This document shows, one piece after another, positions 63,947-64,000 of a DNA stretch of 64,000 nt; position 1 is the stretch's first letter, and each line of letters starts with the position of its first letter. A program made the position numbers and the translations under genes. This stretch comes from Polytrichum commune (lineage: Eukaryota > Streptophyta > Polytrichopsida > Polytrichales > Polytrichaceae): contig OX485803.1 of assembly GCA_950295325.1 (NCBI GenBank), forward strand, positions 61,209,554 through 61,273,553, in the 5' to 3' direction. The notes below the pieces were generated by a model. It made no database searches, was not told the DNA's origin, and saw nothing but the letters and a program-made list of their open reading frames with translations.

Positions 63947-64000
63947 CAATCCTAGAAGTGTTTCCTTTAAACTTGGATATACTCCAATGTTACTCACACT

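Noticed and set aside
1-64000. Search for a defence island or other new multi-gene system
   Set aside because: The readable genes have unrelated housekeeping or developmental roles and the remaining DNA is explained mainly by mobile elements and gene fragments.

Overview
This window looks like nuclear DNA of a land plant, probably a non-seed lineage such as a bryophyte, lycophyte or fern. The evidence for a plant is a chlorophyll-cycle reductase with a transit-peptide-like N-terminus, a one-intron AP2/ERF factor, a callose synthase fragment and short GT-AG introns. The placement within plants is inferred from the style of the LINE reverse transcriptases and is weak. No bacterial-type operon, rRNA gene, true tRNA gene or CRISPR array is visible.

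Three host genes can be read through. (1) 1985-8832, minus strand: a 7-hydroxymethyl chlorophyll a reductase (HCAR) homologue in 19 exons, all in phase, 484 residues, with a 28-nt microexon and one GC-AG intron. (2) 30076-35331, plus strand: a Trm82/WDR4-like WD40 subunit of the tRNA m7G46 methyltransferase, 10 exons, 421 residues. (3) 59886-62312, plus strand: a two-exon ERF factor whose AP2 domain resembles the ESR/DORNROSCHEN/LEP group, with a long low-complexity C-terminal half. These genes have unrelated jobs.

The rest is accessory DNA. 1-960 is a decayed LINE and 1155-1568 a nested MITE. 8980-21460 is the most unusual stretch. Two near-identical GC-rich modules lie in inverted orientation at 9536-9708 and 21281-21437. 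Between them are fragments of three unrelated host genes (callose synthase exons, the 3' exon of a SET-domain gene, the 3' half of a lysyl-tRNA synthetase gene), an 88-bp tandem array and a decayed Mutator-like transposon with its own small inserted element. 21597-24715 is a 3.1-kb TIR element with an exact 8-bp target duplication, and 58816-59347 is a short relative. 25069-25457 is a tRNA-type SINE with an exact 10-bp duplication and a TCTA tail. 25.5-30 kb holds several MITEs. 37.4-45.6 kb is a G-poor plus-strand LINE region, followed by a C-poor minus-strand LINE fragment at 46.2-48.05 kb. 48-58.8 kb is mostly unassigned, with a few exon-like segments. The window ends with a long hairpin at 63779-63946.

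I see no defence system or other clearly new multi-gene system. The best leads are the bracketed gene-fragment island, the two-member TIR family, the SINE, and the HCAR microexon.
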